From Cristatella mucedo (Eukaryota; Bryozoa; Phylactolaemata; Cristatellidae), in assembly GCA_009760855.2 (NCBI GenBank), contig WPIO01000111.1:622001-682000 (forward strand): a DNA stretch of 60,000 nt. Reading direction: 5' to 3'. The position numbers and the translations under genes are program-made. Within the stretch, counting starts at the first letter, position 1; the number at the start of each line of letters is the position of its first letter. The notes beneath the pieces are model-generated. The model made no database searches. It was given only the letters and a program-made list of their open reading frames with translations, and was not told the origin of the DNA. Below, one piece after another: positions 1 to 13,200 of this stretch.

Positions 1-745
1 GGATGGCCTGGTCAGAGGAGTAGATCTGAATGAAGTGACCTAAAAGTGAGCGATAAATTTGATTTCAATTCGTTGCTTGACTGGGAGACCTTGCAGGTCG
101 GCGAGAAGTAGTGGGATGTGGCAACTGCTTCGCTCACGACAAACAAGCTTAGCTGCAGAGTTTTGCACCAGCTGTAATCGTCTGACTGTGTATGCCGGTA
201 GGCCAGCAAGCAGTGAGTTACAGAAGTCAATACGAGATGTCACAAATGCATGTACCAACTTTGATGTGGTATCCTTATCTAAAAAAGCCCAAATTTTAGC
301 AATGCTATGCAACTGAAAGTAGGCAGTCTTGACTGTGGAGCTGATGTGGTCGTCTAGCTAAAGTTCACTTTGGAACATGACACCTAGATTTCGACTTGAT
401 TCAACAGGAGATATGCTCGCAGATCCGACTTTGAGCGTCAGCCTTTCAGAGTCCTAAATCACACTGGGTTTGCCCATAACTGATAAGTTAGTTTTATCAT
501 AGTCTCGTTTAAGAAAATTTGCTGCCATCCATGTGTGGATGTCATCAATGCATGCAGCAAGTGAGTTGAGAAAATTCGAAGTGCTTGAAGGCTAGGAGGG
601 ATCAAAGCAAAGGTACAAATGAGTGTCATCCGCATAGAAGTGAAAGCCTAGCTTATGCTCGGCAATCACATTAGCACGAGGGAGAGTATCAACCGTGAAA
701 ATAACCATACCTAGCACGGAGCACTGAAGTACCCCATGTTTCTGA
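1..745 (-). mobile_element. LINE fragment (L2/CR1-like), reverse transcriptase end and C-terminus
   Basis: Read on the minus strand, this stretch encodes the end of a non-LTR retrotransposon ORF2. A 90-residue open piece (positions 40-312) carries the C-terminal motifs SRIDFCNSLLAGLP and LQLVQNSAAKLVC, which recur in several other copies in this window. Near 720-745 the antisense of the PQGS box of reverse transcriptase can be recognised. The frame is interrupted, so this is a dead copy. It is collinear with the larger copy at about 39.5-41.2 kb. The left end runs off the window. Confidence 0.75.
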
Positions 746-2485
746 GGTTTAAAGTCCTAAGAGACCACTTACCTGGTCAGAAGATAGTTTGGGACATTTT
801 GGCTAAAGATTTGCTTTCTAATGTCACGAGCAGCTCACTACCTCTTTACTAGCTTAGCTGAGTCAGTTTTTCTGTCAAGAAAACAACGCCGTGCCATCTT
901 GTCCTTCGATAAAAATGTGGCACAGTCGTATGAACATATAAACTTACAAGATCATTGACATATAATACATCGAATTGTGCTTGGGGATAACGTCAAGCAG
1001 AGTGCAGAGTCAGAGGATTGCACATGCCACATAGCATATTCCAGCAGTCAGTCAAGCTTCGGGTGATATACAAACGCCAGAATAGGCTGACAGACATTAT
1101 ACTAGTTAAAATCTAGCTGATAACGAAAATTGTTCCGAGCAAAGCATAACCATACTCGATTGATTCGTATGGTGAGGGTTTAAAGCCGAAGATATTCACC
1201 TAAATCGTACTATTTCTGGCAAGTTCACCTTAGGCCAGCATGTATTCAAGCCTGGATGTAATGATGCATGAACTCCAGAACATCGGGCTCAACCAATAAA
1301 AAATCTTAAGGCATCGATGATATTAAAGGCTAATTCAAACTTCTAGAGCTTTACTCGTGTTTATTAACCAATCTGCTATCTGAAATGAAATCAACGACTA
1401 TTGTATTAACCACGGAAGAGGCCGCTAACCATCCTAAGTGACAACAAAAAAAACTAGCTACACTGGATTTAGCATCAATCATCGATGCCAGCATGTTCCC
1501 ATTAATTGAAGACGGTCGATCGCATACATAATTGCAATGGCGAAACGATATGCTACCACAACTACAAGAAGCCTCTTTTTCAGCGAACGCCTGAGTAACT
1601 CGTTGGCTACAAGAACGGGCGGCAAGTAGCGAGAAAAGCCTAAATACCAGAGTGCACGTAGTTAAGGATCGGTGGAATGTACAGTAGGGCGTATTGATGC
1701 CGTCTGGTCAAGTGCACAAGCCAGAACCCAGGCAGGGATAGCAAAGAGAATATCAACATTTGGCGGACCGGCCGTACAGCTATCGTTCTGAAGAAAAAGT
1801 CATGAGAACTCATGTATATTGTAACGCTTCACTTAATATGCACCGTACAACGTACAAATGAGAAAACACGTGTTAAACACCTTCCGTTCGCTCCACGCGT
1901 AAAGCAACGTACAGCCAGCCCAGAAGATGGAGCCAGGACCGAGGTGAAAGTCGGGCCGAGGTTTGCGGCTACATCGGGTTCAGTTCAGGAAAAGAGCATA
2001 TCTTAGTTTTTGCACAAAATTGAGATATCTGAAACATACGGTAATCATAATTTATTATCGTTATGCATAATTTGTGCAGTTCTCATTAAAATCGATAAGT
2101 TTTGTCTGCCATGGCGACGGGCTCCCCCTCTTACTGTTGCCTTCAGATGTATGGTGCCTTTATAACAGTTCATCTTGCCCCTCTAGTCTTACCATCAGGA
2201 TTTTTCAGTACACTTTCGGATACGTCAATTTCCTGCGTAAATATAGTACAGGCGTGCTGGGCAGTTATTGAGATGTTAGTGTTTTTCGTAGGCTATCGCT
2301 GGCCAAACGCTCAAGTTGGCAAGACATAGTGCTTTTAGCTACTTTATCTAATACACTCAGCCATCATTAAAATAAACTGCACAGACTAAAGTTTATCGGT
2401 GACAGATATCCCGCTTTCGGAAACTTCGGCATTTGTCCAAAAAGACAAACAACCTGGAATTATCGCTGAATAAATTAATATTTGC
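746..2485. other. Intergenic stretch, no gene recognised
   Basis: Only short open frames are present and none has a recognisable domain or splice context. A 64-codon plus-strand frame at 1812-2006 and 65-75-codon frames at 2074-2329 have no homology I can name. Degraded repeat sequence is likely but not identified. Confidence 0.4.
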
Positions 2486-2489
2486 TGAT

Positions 2490-2665
2490 TTAACAGTTTC
2501 TGTTGTTTAGCGGTATAACAGCCTAAACGGTTATCACCACTACTTGCAGTTGGCAATAAGGGATCGGCCATGGAAGAATTTGATCCTACTACCTTGGTCG
2601 TAAAGAGCCAGCACTTTACCTCCTGGCTATCACGACTCATCCCCTCTAGGAGCCATCGTACAGTG
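2490..2665 (-). mobile_element. tRNA-derived SINE, type B (degraded copy)
   Basis: On the minus strand the right end holds a tRNA-like head with an A-box-like gccaggaggtaaagtg and a B-box-like aggatcaaattc. A body beginning tgccaactgcaagtagtg follows. The same order is seen in the copy at 24.8-25.0 kb (tgccactgcaagcagtgctg). The tRNA-like part is too diverged and too embedded in a repeat to be a working tRNA gene. Confidence 0.5.
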
Positions 2666-3967
2666 GATCCAGCAGCACGCTGATTCGGACCATGTGGATG
2701 GAAAATTATGTGCAGGACATAAGTTGCGTTTACTGACAGGGATACTCATAAAACTTCATCTGAGGCAATCGTGGTAAGGTTTCGTACCGGCACTTGAGGT
2801 TGACCGAGAAGGAACGGAACTAATTATACAACAGAAATGTTTACCCATTAAACTCCCGAATTACGTCTGAATATTTCATTTTATATGCTGAACACTTCCC
2901 ATTGTGAGCAGCCTTTTATTCCAGCATACAAAACTGTTAAATTATGAACAATCTTTATATGCAGATGTCAGAAGCTACTTGTAGCACTCCGAGTGAATAT
3001 TAAATAAGAACCGTGTGGTGGTGAAAAAAGAGCCTCGATCCTTATAATAAAAAAAAACTTTCACAATTAATGGATCTGATAAGCTTTTTCTGTGTACCCT
3101 ACAATCTGCTAATCTCGAACTGTTGCAGGCACTGCAGTTGCACTTGCAGTAAGTGCATTAGTTTTCACGAGTGCATGCAGTTGAGCAGTTACAAAATATC
3201 CTCGCTGGCTTGAACTTAAATTCCCTAAAATGTTATTAACAGTGAAAACTATGTATTATATTAGTGAGTATATTAGCATCCCAGTAAGGTATGCAAACTA
3301 CAACCAATTTATAGTAGTTAGCAACTTCCTCGTTTAGTGTTTTCTCTGGAGAATGTTAGGCTTGTGATCACCATAAGCATTGTCATATACCCAAGTCCGG
3401 ATTATCTTCTGATTATATTTATTTGCTAGGAAGCATACATACATTGAAATAAAGCTTTTTTCTTTAGCTTCTGGAGATTTATTTGAGTTAATGGTGAGGT
3501 GCATCTGATTGAATTAACTAATGCGTACTTTAAGGGAGCAGTAGAAGATACCTTTAGGCGACTGAAATTTGCGTCTCTGTCACTCAATACGATTTTAGAT
3601 CAGATAGTGGTGATCCCGCTTGCGTATACCTCCTGCTATGCTTTTCAGAACGCGCGGTAAATAAACACCAGACAGTCATAGCATTTTACAAGAAGCGTAC
3701 TCGTCTCTAAGCTCACTCCAGTTGAAGGGAGTTGATTCTAAGTCATACAAGTCATCGGTGCCCTCTGAACTGTGTGTTATTTTATTGTGTGTGCTTTAAC
3801 AGGTAGCCATAAAAGCGACGTTCGATAAGAGATACGCCGATCGTAGAGAGCCTGATAAAAGCCATATTAGCTCCATCAAGCAAAACAAATAATCTCCAAG
3901 CCTGGAGAAAGGTCAGAAGTGCCCAGGTGAGTGTGTCTATGTGTCAACTCAATATACGTTCGGCATC
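2666..3967. other. 5' flank of the receptor gene
   Basis: No coding homology is seen. A perfect-looking splice donor, cccag/gtgagt, sits at 3925/3926 just before the receptor start codon. It could end an untranslated exon in an alternative transcript, but no acceptor follows before the ATG, so I do not use it. Confidence 0.35.
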
Positions 3968-4202
3968 ATGACGCCCTCAGAAGCAGCGTGCACGATAGCC
4001 GTTGCCGACTTCGTGTTTCCAAACTCGACGGCTAGTCCCTACAACACAGTCCTGTGCTTCGCCGGATGCTGTGGAGTTTTATCAGGTGGTGCCGTTCTAG
4101 CGACCACAGCCTGCAGAGGCAGACAAGATGGCAGCTATAACAGTCTTCTACGCCGCCACCTGACTAAAATTGTGCTTCTAACTGGCACTTTAGCAGGCTT
4201 AG
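3968..4202 (+). CDS. Receptor exon 1: N-terminus, TM1, start of TM2
   Basis: This exon encodes residues 1-78 plus one base. The ATG at 3968 is the first in this frame, which is open from about 3893. The short extracellular N-terminus has an N-glycosylation sequon (NST, residues 19-21). TM1 ends LSGGAVLATTAC, followed by a basic first intracellular loop (LLRRHLTK) and the start of TM2 (IVLLTGTLAGL). It ends in phase 1 at ttag/gtaagc. An upstream untranslated exon is possible. Confidence 0.75.
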
Positions 4203-7200
4203 GTAAGCCGTGCACGTGTAGTGGAGCTCAACGCCTTGTAAGTCTTGTACTCACTTGTTGTTGTTGCTGAACCCCAATTTGCATAGGTGCTTGGACATGT
4301 GGCACAAGCGTATGATTGTAAGGACTCTCTTACTTTAAAACATCCATCGCACTCAATAACGAATCGGCTCTATTCATTCTGAATACAACTGCCCATACAT
4401 ACATACATACATACATATATACATACATACATACTTCTAGTTCACTCTTGACGTGAGGGTCATGTTCTTGAATTCATTTGCCATATATATGTTAACTTGT
4501 GAAATGAGGTGCCCAGAGGTGACCATTTATATCCGGTAGGCCTGAAAAAGTAAAATTTTTAGGCCTTGGTAATCTCAATTGAAACCTTTGAAGAGTAGTT
4601 GTTGCTCTGGTCTTCACAAATCGTATATACGCTTAGAACAAATGTATCTGTTGGATGCCAGCAACCACTTGTTGCTGTGTCAGTCAAATATGGCTATTTA
4701 TTAGTTCCTCTTTCAAAAAACGTAAGCTAACATATCCGCTTAAGGCACTCGTGCTGATAAATTTCATTCGATAATGTCTCATAGCGTGGTGCCCACCTAA
4801 CCATCGCTAATTCGTGTTGCTGCACCACAAACGCTCTACGTGGAAACCTGACGTCCATACCTTTAGGCCTATGGTAAGGGGCTCTCTTCTGAAGACCGAG
4901 GTCAAGGTGAATGTATTTGATGACTGAAGTTATTGGCTCGACCCTGGTGGCCCATCTGAAGCTCCGGAATAGAGACTAAAATCTCTGAAAACGCTGTACA
5001 AGTGAACTATATTTCTTACAACTTTTCTTTATCACGTAACTTGAGAATTTCAAAATTTCATTCCATTGACAACACAAAAAACTAGTTGGTGAAATAACAG
5101 CTATATTATATTTTCATTAGGCAGTAAAATAACGAAAAACTTTTCACGTAACGTAAATTTTTTACTCCATCACTTAGTATAATCTAATTTTCTGAAACTT
5201 GCTTGTAGCCTATTTCGTGCTTCCTTTCCTTTGCGTCTTGTCGCATGTTGATCTCACTCATGCAGAGTAAAGTTTGTGCCCTCCTCGGTATCAAGAGTCA
5301 ACTTTAAACAATGGAATCTTACGAACCTTGACTTTTAAGCTGTTCCTACGAAATTTTTCTCTCGCACAGGTTTACCGGTCACATACTTTTTCACAGACAT
5401 CAAACTAGCTAGGTCTAAGATATAAAAGCTCGAGAAAGCGAAACAAAATCCAGACTGATTTCCGGATATAGTGGCATACGAAGACTACTGAAGCTATAAC
5501 CATTATATTTTAGGGAAAGCCAACGCTAGCTTCTACACAGAAATTGACGAATAGCTTGTGTATTTTATACTCACTGAGCATTACTGTGATCTAGCTGATA
5601 AGAATAACAATAATTCTAGATATATAGATAAATAGATAGTAATCATAAATGGCAATGCTATTCGTTAGCATCTTCACGCAATTGAAATATCTTGCAAGGT
5701 ACTTTATTTAAGTAGCCAAGGAAGCACGATCACTTTTACAGTTCATCGTCTCCAACATGAGTCAGATCAGAGAGTCTGCCCTTAAGCTTATATCATCACT
5801 CCAAGACTTCTCTGTTTAAATTACTTGTCGACACCTAACCTTACCACCAATGACCTCATTTTAAAGGTCAGCACCCAATCTAAGAAAAGTACTTGCCTGA
5901 TTGACCGTATAGTATCACTGTTCTATTTCAGTTTCACAAAGGCTCACTGTTGCCGTGAACGACTAGAATGATAAAAATTGTCCTTAGCCGAAGCTCTTCC
6001 CATGACCCTCTCAAAAAGGCTTTTTGTTATCACTAATTGCAACGGTAAGACTATGCTAGGAAACTTAAGCAATCTACGCCAGTCTCTTGACAACCATTAA
6101 TATCACAGGCATCAGATGAAATATTGCCTGAACAGCAAACCAAAGCATCAAACCTTTATACCATGACCATGAGTTACAGTCAGGTTTTAGAGCAACTCTC
6201 TATTTTAACTCAGTATAGCTTCGCATGCCCTTTTTGGAAATCCAGACTTAGGTCAGTGGATTCCTCCTGACTGTTTTACGTGATATCTCAGAAGCTTTTG
6301 ATGCTAAATATTGTCAAGTTTTTCTTGAGTGCCTTTCACCTAGGCATCAATTGTGCTGCACTGCAATATTTCAGGTCCAGATTCCTTGGGAAACGCTCGA
6401 GTATTATGTCAGCACACACCAAGGAGCCTCTAAATTTCTGGATAGGCACCTATAGCTCTAAGCTTGGTCTACTTCTCGTCATCCTGGTCCTCTTTCCTTC
6501 ATCCCACCATCCACCTCCCTTCATCCTGTGGACAAACCTAGCATTAGCCTGACCGTGAGACTACTCTTCGGACTCCAGCGCCAATCATTTGATTCACAAA
6601 AAAGCATCGGTCTATGCGTGTCTATGCACTATCAACGGCACCGAAGGACTCTTTTCTCTCTCCCGTATTCTCCCAAAGGCAGCCCTTTGATTCTGTGCCT
6701 ACATTTCTTTGCTCAACCCAGCCGCTGTCAGCACCGAAATCACTCGACAGCCCGCTCATGTGATTGAATTCATTCCTGCCTCAGGATAGCCAGTCCCTTA
6801 GTGTTTCTCGCCCATTGCCGAGTTTCCTTAAGCAAGTCAAAATTATTTTAGTTGTGCTTTCCTTACGGCATATTTAACATGCCTGGACGATGATTTCCGC
6901 AAATGTGCATTACAAACTTACTTTAATTGATTCGATTATTATTAATTTGTATTACTATATCTCAACGGCTACCCATCATGGATGGATTTTGCACTTGCCA
7001 ACTGAGCCGCAAGCGATTTCCACACACTAAGCAGTTCGTTAGCATGAGGCTGCTTAGGACTATGGACACTTTGAAAAGCTCTCGCTCATTGATCTTGGCC
7101 GTCTGGGTCAGTGTTGATGAATCGGATTAATTTGAGAACTCATGAATGATGTTTTATCTGGGTCTGGATTACTGCAGAGTCTTCCAGGTGAAATATTAAG

Positions 7201-10200
7201 AACTTCGCACACTTGCACACGGTGACAACCTTACAACAGCGTCATCTATTTGAAAAATAAAACCTTCCAGTGCAGCGGCACACTTAGGGTATTCTCTGAA
7301 AAGCGGTTCAGTATTATATTTTCGCTTAGTTTAATACAATATGCTGAAAACCATGATCGAATGTCTGCCAGGAAAGCATGTAGTTTAAACAGCTCAGCAG
7401 CAGATTCCGATCGGCTTAAACTGCAATTGCAGCTCTGTATCGTCAGCATAGCATCAACAATCATCCCCATTGTCCAAAATTACTCCAGAGATTCAGAACA
7501 AATTGAGAACATCAAAGGAATGAGTATGAACCTTTGGGGACTCCGTGTGATTGAAGTCACGGTAGATGAGAATTGATGATCACACGACACGTACTGAGCC
7601 TGTTCAGACAAGTAGAATTTGAACCATGCCAATACCTCATTAAATTAATTTATCATGATCATATGTTCCAAACGTGACTGATAGATCCAGCAGAGACAGA
7701 GCAGTGACATTTCCGTCAGCTTTGCTATGCAAGATGTCGTTAGTTACACAGTGGAGAGCAGTTTTAGCAGTAAAGATTTTACTTGAATCACAGTTGAAAT
7801 ACTTCTAAGAATTTTTTTTAAAGTCTGGTATAAATCAACTTAGCAAAACTCAGCCTAAGAATCTTTGACGAAAAATTAAAAACCGAGCGGTATTTAGTGA
7901 AGACTTCTGAATTCAATCCCGGATTCCCGAGTAACGGTTGAACATTGACAGATTTGACGGATTTGGAACTACCTTGCTGTCATTCGAAGCAATGTGAATC
8001 AAAGTTATAGCAGCACTAAATTTTTCTGGGAGTGGAGATCACAGTGAGGATGGCGTGTTGTCTTCTGGGGACAGGCACTTTTTGCTGCACTTTATTTATG
8101 TAGCCACTTTGTTGAGGAATCTCGGGAAATCTCGTATTGCAGGTCACAGATTGCACATTTAAAATTTGTTAAGTTGAAGGGTGGTTCTTGGAGGTATGGA
8201 CGAAGGCATTTTTTGAGAAGGAAAAATCTAAAAGCTCAAAGTTTTCTCTCACAACTTCTGATCACAACTTATGGACCGTCCCATTTCCAATATAACTGCA
8301 AAGCCCTATCTAGGCTTTAATTTGTACACAGATATTAGACAGATATACCTATTTTTGATTTCTATGAGCCTTCCAGCAGGAAAGATTCGCTAACGCCTTT
8401 TGCTGCATGTATTTCTTACATTTCAACTCGGATAGAAGCAAACCTTCTAAAATTATATGACAGCAATGTGCCAAATTACCTTGACTCATAACATGAAACA
8501 CTTTTCATTCAAATTGAGTACCGGCGGCTTATCCCTTTATAATCTTCACGAAATCTACTCTCTTGTTCCGATGTGATCTTTTGATAAACAACCACATTTA
8601 AGACTTTCAACTTTCAGCAATCTAGCTTTGCTAATCCTCGGAAGTCGTTAGGCAGGGACAATCAATCCATACTATTCCATCCATCTGTGATATTTTGACT
8701 CGACTTTAGTTTATATGGTACTTGTATATTCGGGCTATTTAAAAAGCACCTACATAGTTGTACATTGTTGGCGAACGGCTCTGAAGCCAGGATTGACAGT
8801 CATTAACATAGAAGTTGCGTAACATACCACTTCACAACGATCTGTGCTAGCTACCAGTCACGCACTGCATCAAAGTCAAGGTTTGTTACTCATTTTAGGT
8901 CTTCATTCTCTGAATCCAGTCTATCTATCAGAACTATTCCCCAATTAGGCTCTGAGTCGTACCGCTCGCTAGATTGACTCAATTAGCACAGGCGAGCCTT
9001 AAAACAAGCTTAAATCCTTTGGAGATTATGCCATGAACTTCGTGTGCTCTCACAATCCTGGAACTCAGTCCAAACTGACGACGGACATCCACTGAATGCG
9101 AGATTTAAAAAGAAGAAAAAACTTCATCCATGGTAGATCCTGGTGACTTTTGGTGTATGTTTATGGGTGCTAACGATGCATTTTGTCACTAATCATTTGG
9201 ATATGCTTCGCATACAGCATAAGTAAAATCCTAGAAAAATGTTTAGTTCTGTGAGTGTTGTGTCAAACTGAGTTATTATTGTTATAAATTAAATTACAAT
9301 TGACAGTGGAAACTGTTTAAAACTGCCCAAACAGCTCCGAGTAGAACCAAAGTGATCATGTAAAAAGCAACGTTATTTCATTAAAGAAAATTCTCTTGCA
9401 TTTCTGGTATACTGTGTTTCTAGATTTTTATCCAGCTACAATTGCCTAAGTGACTTGTCGCAGTTACTTGCTTTTCTACCATTGTTTAGGGCTAACAGCC
9501 CGGGCAGCCTTGCAGATGATATTTCCTCCACCAACCTCTAGCATCTCGCTTGCTGTACATGTAAGTACTATATCTTAGGTGAGTATCCAAACAGTAAGTA
9601 CATGGGCAATAAATGTCTGTCAATATTCTCCCAGATTGAACAAGAACTTTGAATAGCTCGTCAGTGCTCCTTAATTACTTCATTCATTCGTGCTTCGTTT
9701 GCAGCAAATGTAAAGTATCTAGAAAGAGATTGAGTTCTCTGAGGCACTTTATCATATGATATTTTATATTATTATTAAAAATTCAAACTCTTGCACGGAG
9801 GCTCATTCTAAGACGCAGCCACAGCATCAACGCCTGAGCAGATGTGCAGTTCGTAAGCCCTTTATCATTTCTGGAGAGCAACCTTTAAGAAAATTATTTG
9901 CCCTTCAACCGAGCTCATTTCGCTTGTTCAGAAGAAAAATAGTTTTATTTGATCCTGCAACACCTTTATAATACTAATACTAGTAATAATGTTAAGAAAT
10001 TTGCATAGCCACGTATTACAAATAATCTCTTTTGGGGACTTTATGTGGTAAGTGAGGAAATAGCAATAATAAAATCTATGCTTTCATCATTTTTGGGCCC
10101 AGTGAGAACCAACTTTTATCTGGCACTTCACAACTTGCTGCCAGAGAAGTAGTAACTAAAAGATGATTTGCTAAGAAGTGCCTGCTTAGACAAGCATTGC

Positions 10201-13200
10201 ATCACACTTAAAAAGACGTTAATGGCTGCCGGCTAGAAGGATCCTTGGTGAGTAACTTACATTGAGTTGTACAAGCGCCAAGCATGCGGAAGCCTAAAGG
10301 ATGAACACCTGGATGTGCGAGAAAGCTGAGTGGACCAGGAATGCACTTCACTGAGCTTCATCCGATGCCTAATTATTGCAGATTGAGACCAAAGACCAGT
10401 ACGAGTTTTGGACTTTCAGAATGCACGAACTAAAAACCAGGATCACCAAGTGGTTTCAGTTTGGAACCATTTAAAGCGAAACACTCGCGATTGGCTTCAC
10501 GACATATCAAGGATTGTCAAATTGAAAAAAAAATCTAAAAACGCCCCTACTTTTTACAGAATTTATTGAGTTCGCGTGATTCACTATTTGTGTGTTTATG
10601 CATGCTGTCACTGTGCATGATTTCTCTTATCATATATGCATGCTGTCCCTGTGCAAGTCACCTCTAACTACGTTATGCTTTGTATCACTTCGCAAGGTAC
10701 CACTAACAATTGGACCATGCTTCTTTTAGAGCATATGTAAAATGCTTAGAAAGAAAATTTACTCTCTAAGGGTGTTATACAAACATATCACTATAGCTAT
10801 TACTGTCATTATTACTAAATACTGCAGCTGGTGAGCTAGAGGGCTGCGAGCTGGAGGGTGCTATAAGATAATTATATACACTGATTAGCTGTATAGCTGG
10901 TGTTAGAACTGTAGCATTCAGTCATAATCAGAGAGAGAATCTGGCCATTGATTTGAAGCTTGATCGAGACCCAGCGAAGTTCAGATCGCGATTAAACCGT
11001 GTGATACTTCCTCAGACTCATGTTCTAGTGCTTCTTGGCGGATGAGAATGCCTCCAATTCGACTTCATGAAATAAATATCTCTTAAAACTTTGGTTAGCT
11101 ATTTTTGGTTTGGGTAGCATGGATACCTCTCCTCAGCACCACCACTAAAATTTGCATCTGGGCTCTTTTGTACCCTGTGACTTACGGCACTCTAATGAAG
11201 GCTCTACCAGTATATCTCCTGTTGAATTTCCACGCCATCTAAATGTCATGTTCCAAAGTAACCTTTCATTAGACGACCGCATCAGCTCTACAATTAATTC
11301 TGCCTACTTTCAGCGACATTAAATTGCTAAATTTCGGGCTTGTCTAGATTGGGATACCCCATCTAAATTGGTCCATTCATTTGTGACATGCCACCTTGAC
11401 TTCTGTACCTCACCGCTTGCTGATCTACCGGCCTATGCACTCATGTTCTTACAGCTGGCGCAAAATTGTGCAGCTAGGCTTGCTTGTCTTGAGCGTCGCA
11501 GTTGCCACATCGCAACACTTTTCGCCTACCTGCACTGGCTTCCAGTCAAGCGCCACGTCGACTTCAAGGTTTTTGTCGCTCACTTTTAGGTCCCTTTATT
11601 ATTTGGCTCAAGACTAACTATCAGATCTTTTTCCCACCACGCTAAGCATCGTGCCACCCACTTTTCGGAATGTAACTGTTTATCTAAACCTCGTATAAAT
11701 CTCTAATCCTTTGGAGACCGTGCCTCTAATTATAATGCACCCAAAGCCTGAAACTCACTACCGTCTTGCAGCACGACATTTTCTGACTTATCAAGTTAAA
11801 AAAACGAAAAACGCATTAATTTATAGCAGCATTTAGTGGATCTCTGCGATTCGTCTTGTATGTGCTTATACGTACTAACACGACATTGTGCATGCTGCCT
11901 CTAACCAAACTTCCGGTCTGACCCCATGCATGTCGCCCCTAAATATGTTATTTTTTTTGTTCATTGAGCATGCTGTGACTAACCCTTCCATCGTGCTTTC
12001 TTTGGGGCAATTGCAGAGTGCCTTGACAGAGATTAAGCTCTCTGAGCGCGTTATGTCAAATGTATTATTATTATTATTATATAAGACGGCTGGTCTCTCT
12101 TTAAAGTAGTGTGCAAGGGAAGCTCTGAAGATTAGACTCAAGGCCTTTGGACGAAGGGGTATCTGTATACGTGATAGCAGATGCATTCTTGCAAGTCCAA
12201 CAATTGAAGCGGTCAGCCAAGAAAAAATTACCAAGCACTTGAGAAATCAATAGAATCCTGGAAAAATAATTGGAATAGCCAACATCCTGGGGTTTCTCCT
12301 GAGCGCCGTCTTACACAAGCAGGAAGCAACTGTTTAAAAATAAAGCAATACAATTCAACTATTTTACTGATAATCAAGCTACTACATTAAATTTAAAATT
12401 TTAGTGTGCAGTTTGAAGCTGCAATTTCTTGTTTTATCTTTTAGAGATTGCATACGTTTCTCGCAGTTGAACTTAGGTTATTTCGTTATTCGTCATGTAA
12501 GAAAACAGGCCGGCAAAATATTCTTGTTTTGCCTCACACATCTTTGTTGACGCTCCCATTGAGTGAGTTTTCAACAGCGTCTATATAAACTAGGAGCAGA
12601 CGTAGCAGATTCCCTCTGATCGATGCTTCCAGCCTCTTGATACAATCTCAGGAAAATGCAAATGCACGTCTGCTTTCAGCAGCTGTATATTCAGTTCGTC
12701 AAACGATCGATAATTAATTTAAACACAGAAAAGCTAGACCCTGCCCCGTTTTCAAGGCATATAGTTTGACTTTGACGAGAGTATGAAATGCTATACTGCC
12801 TGTATACATCGATAAACTTAATTGAACATTTATGATATTTGTATGTACCAATAAACTTTTAGCTGGAGCTGAATCTGAAATTTATTAACAAAATATTTGA
12901 ATTTTGAATGAATCACTACTCTGCTCACGAAAGCTTTGCTTGTAATTACTAGAATTCTATAAGCTTTTGAGCTATACAAAATCTGGAAAACTCACTTAAT
13001 ACCCTAGGGAAATGTGTAAAACAAGTTTATTTTTAATAATATCAAGCCTTTTTATTACGAAGCTTTTTTCTGCTTCAAAAACCAGATTATATCCTCTGAT
13101 TTTGGATTAACAATCGGCATCTCAATGATAGAAGCAATAGCCAAGATCTAACATTCGCTTAATAAATTGGTGTTTCCTGTTTTACTAAACTCACAGCATG

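Noticed and set aside
3893-3967. Extending the receptor upstream of the ATG at 3968
   Set aside because: The frame is open but has no ATG, and a strong splice donor motif at 3926 would cut it; the ATG at 3968 is the first possible start.
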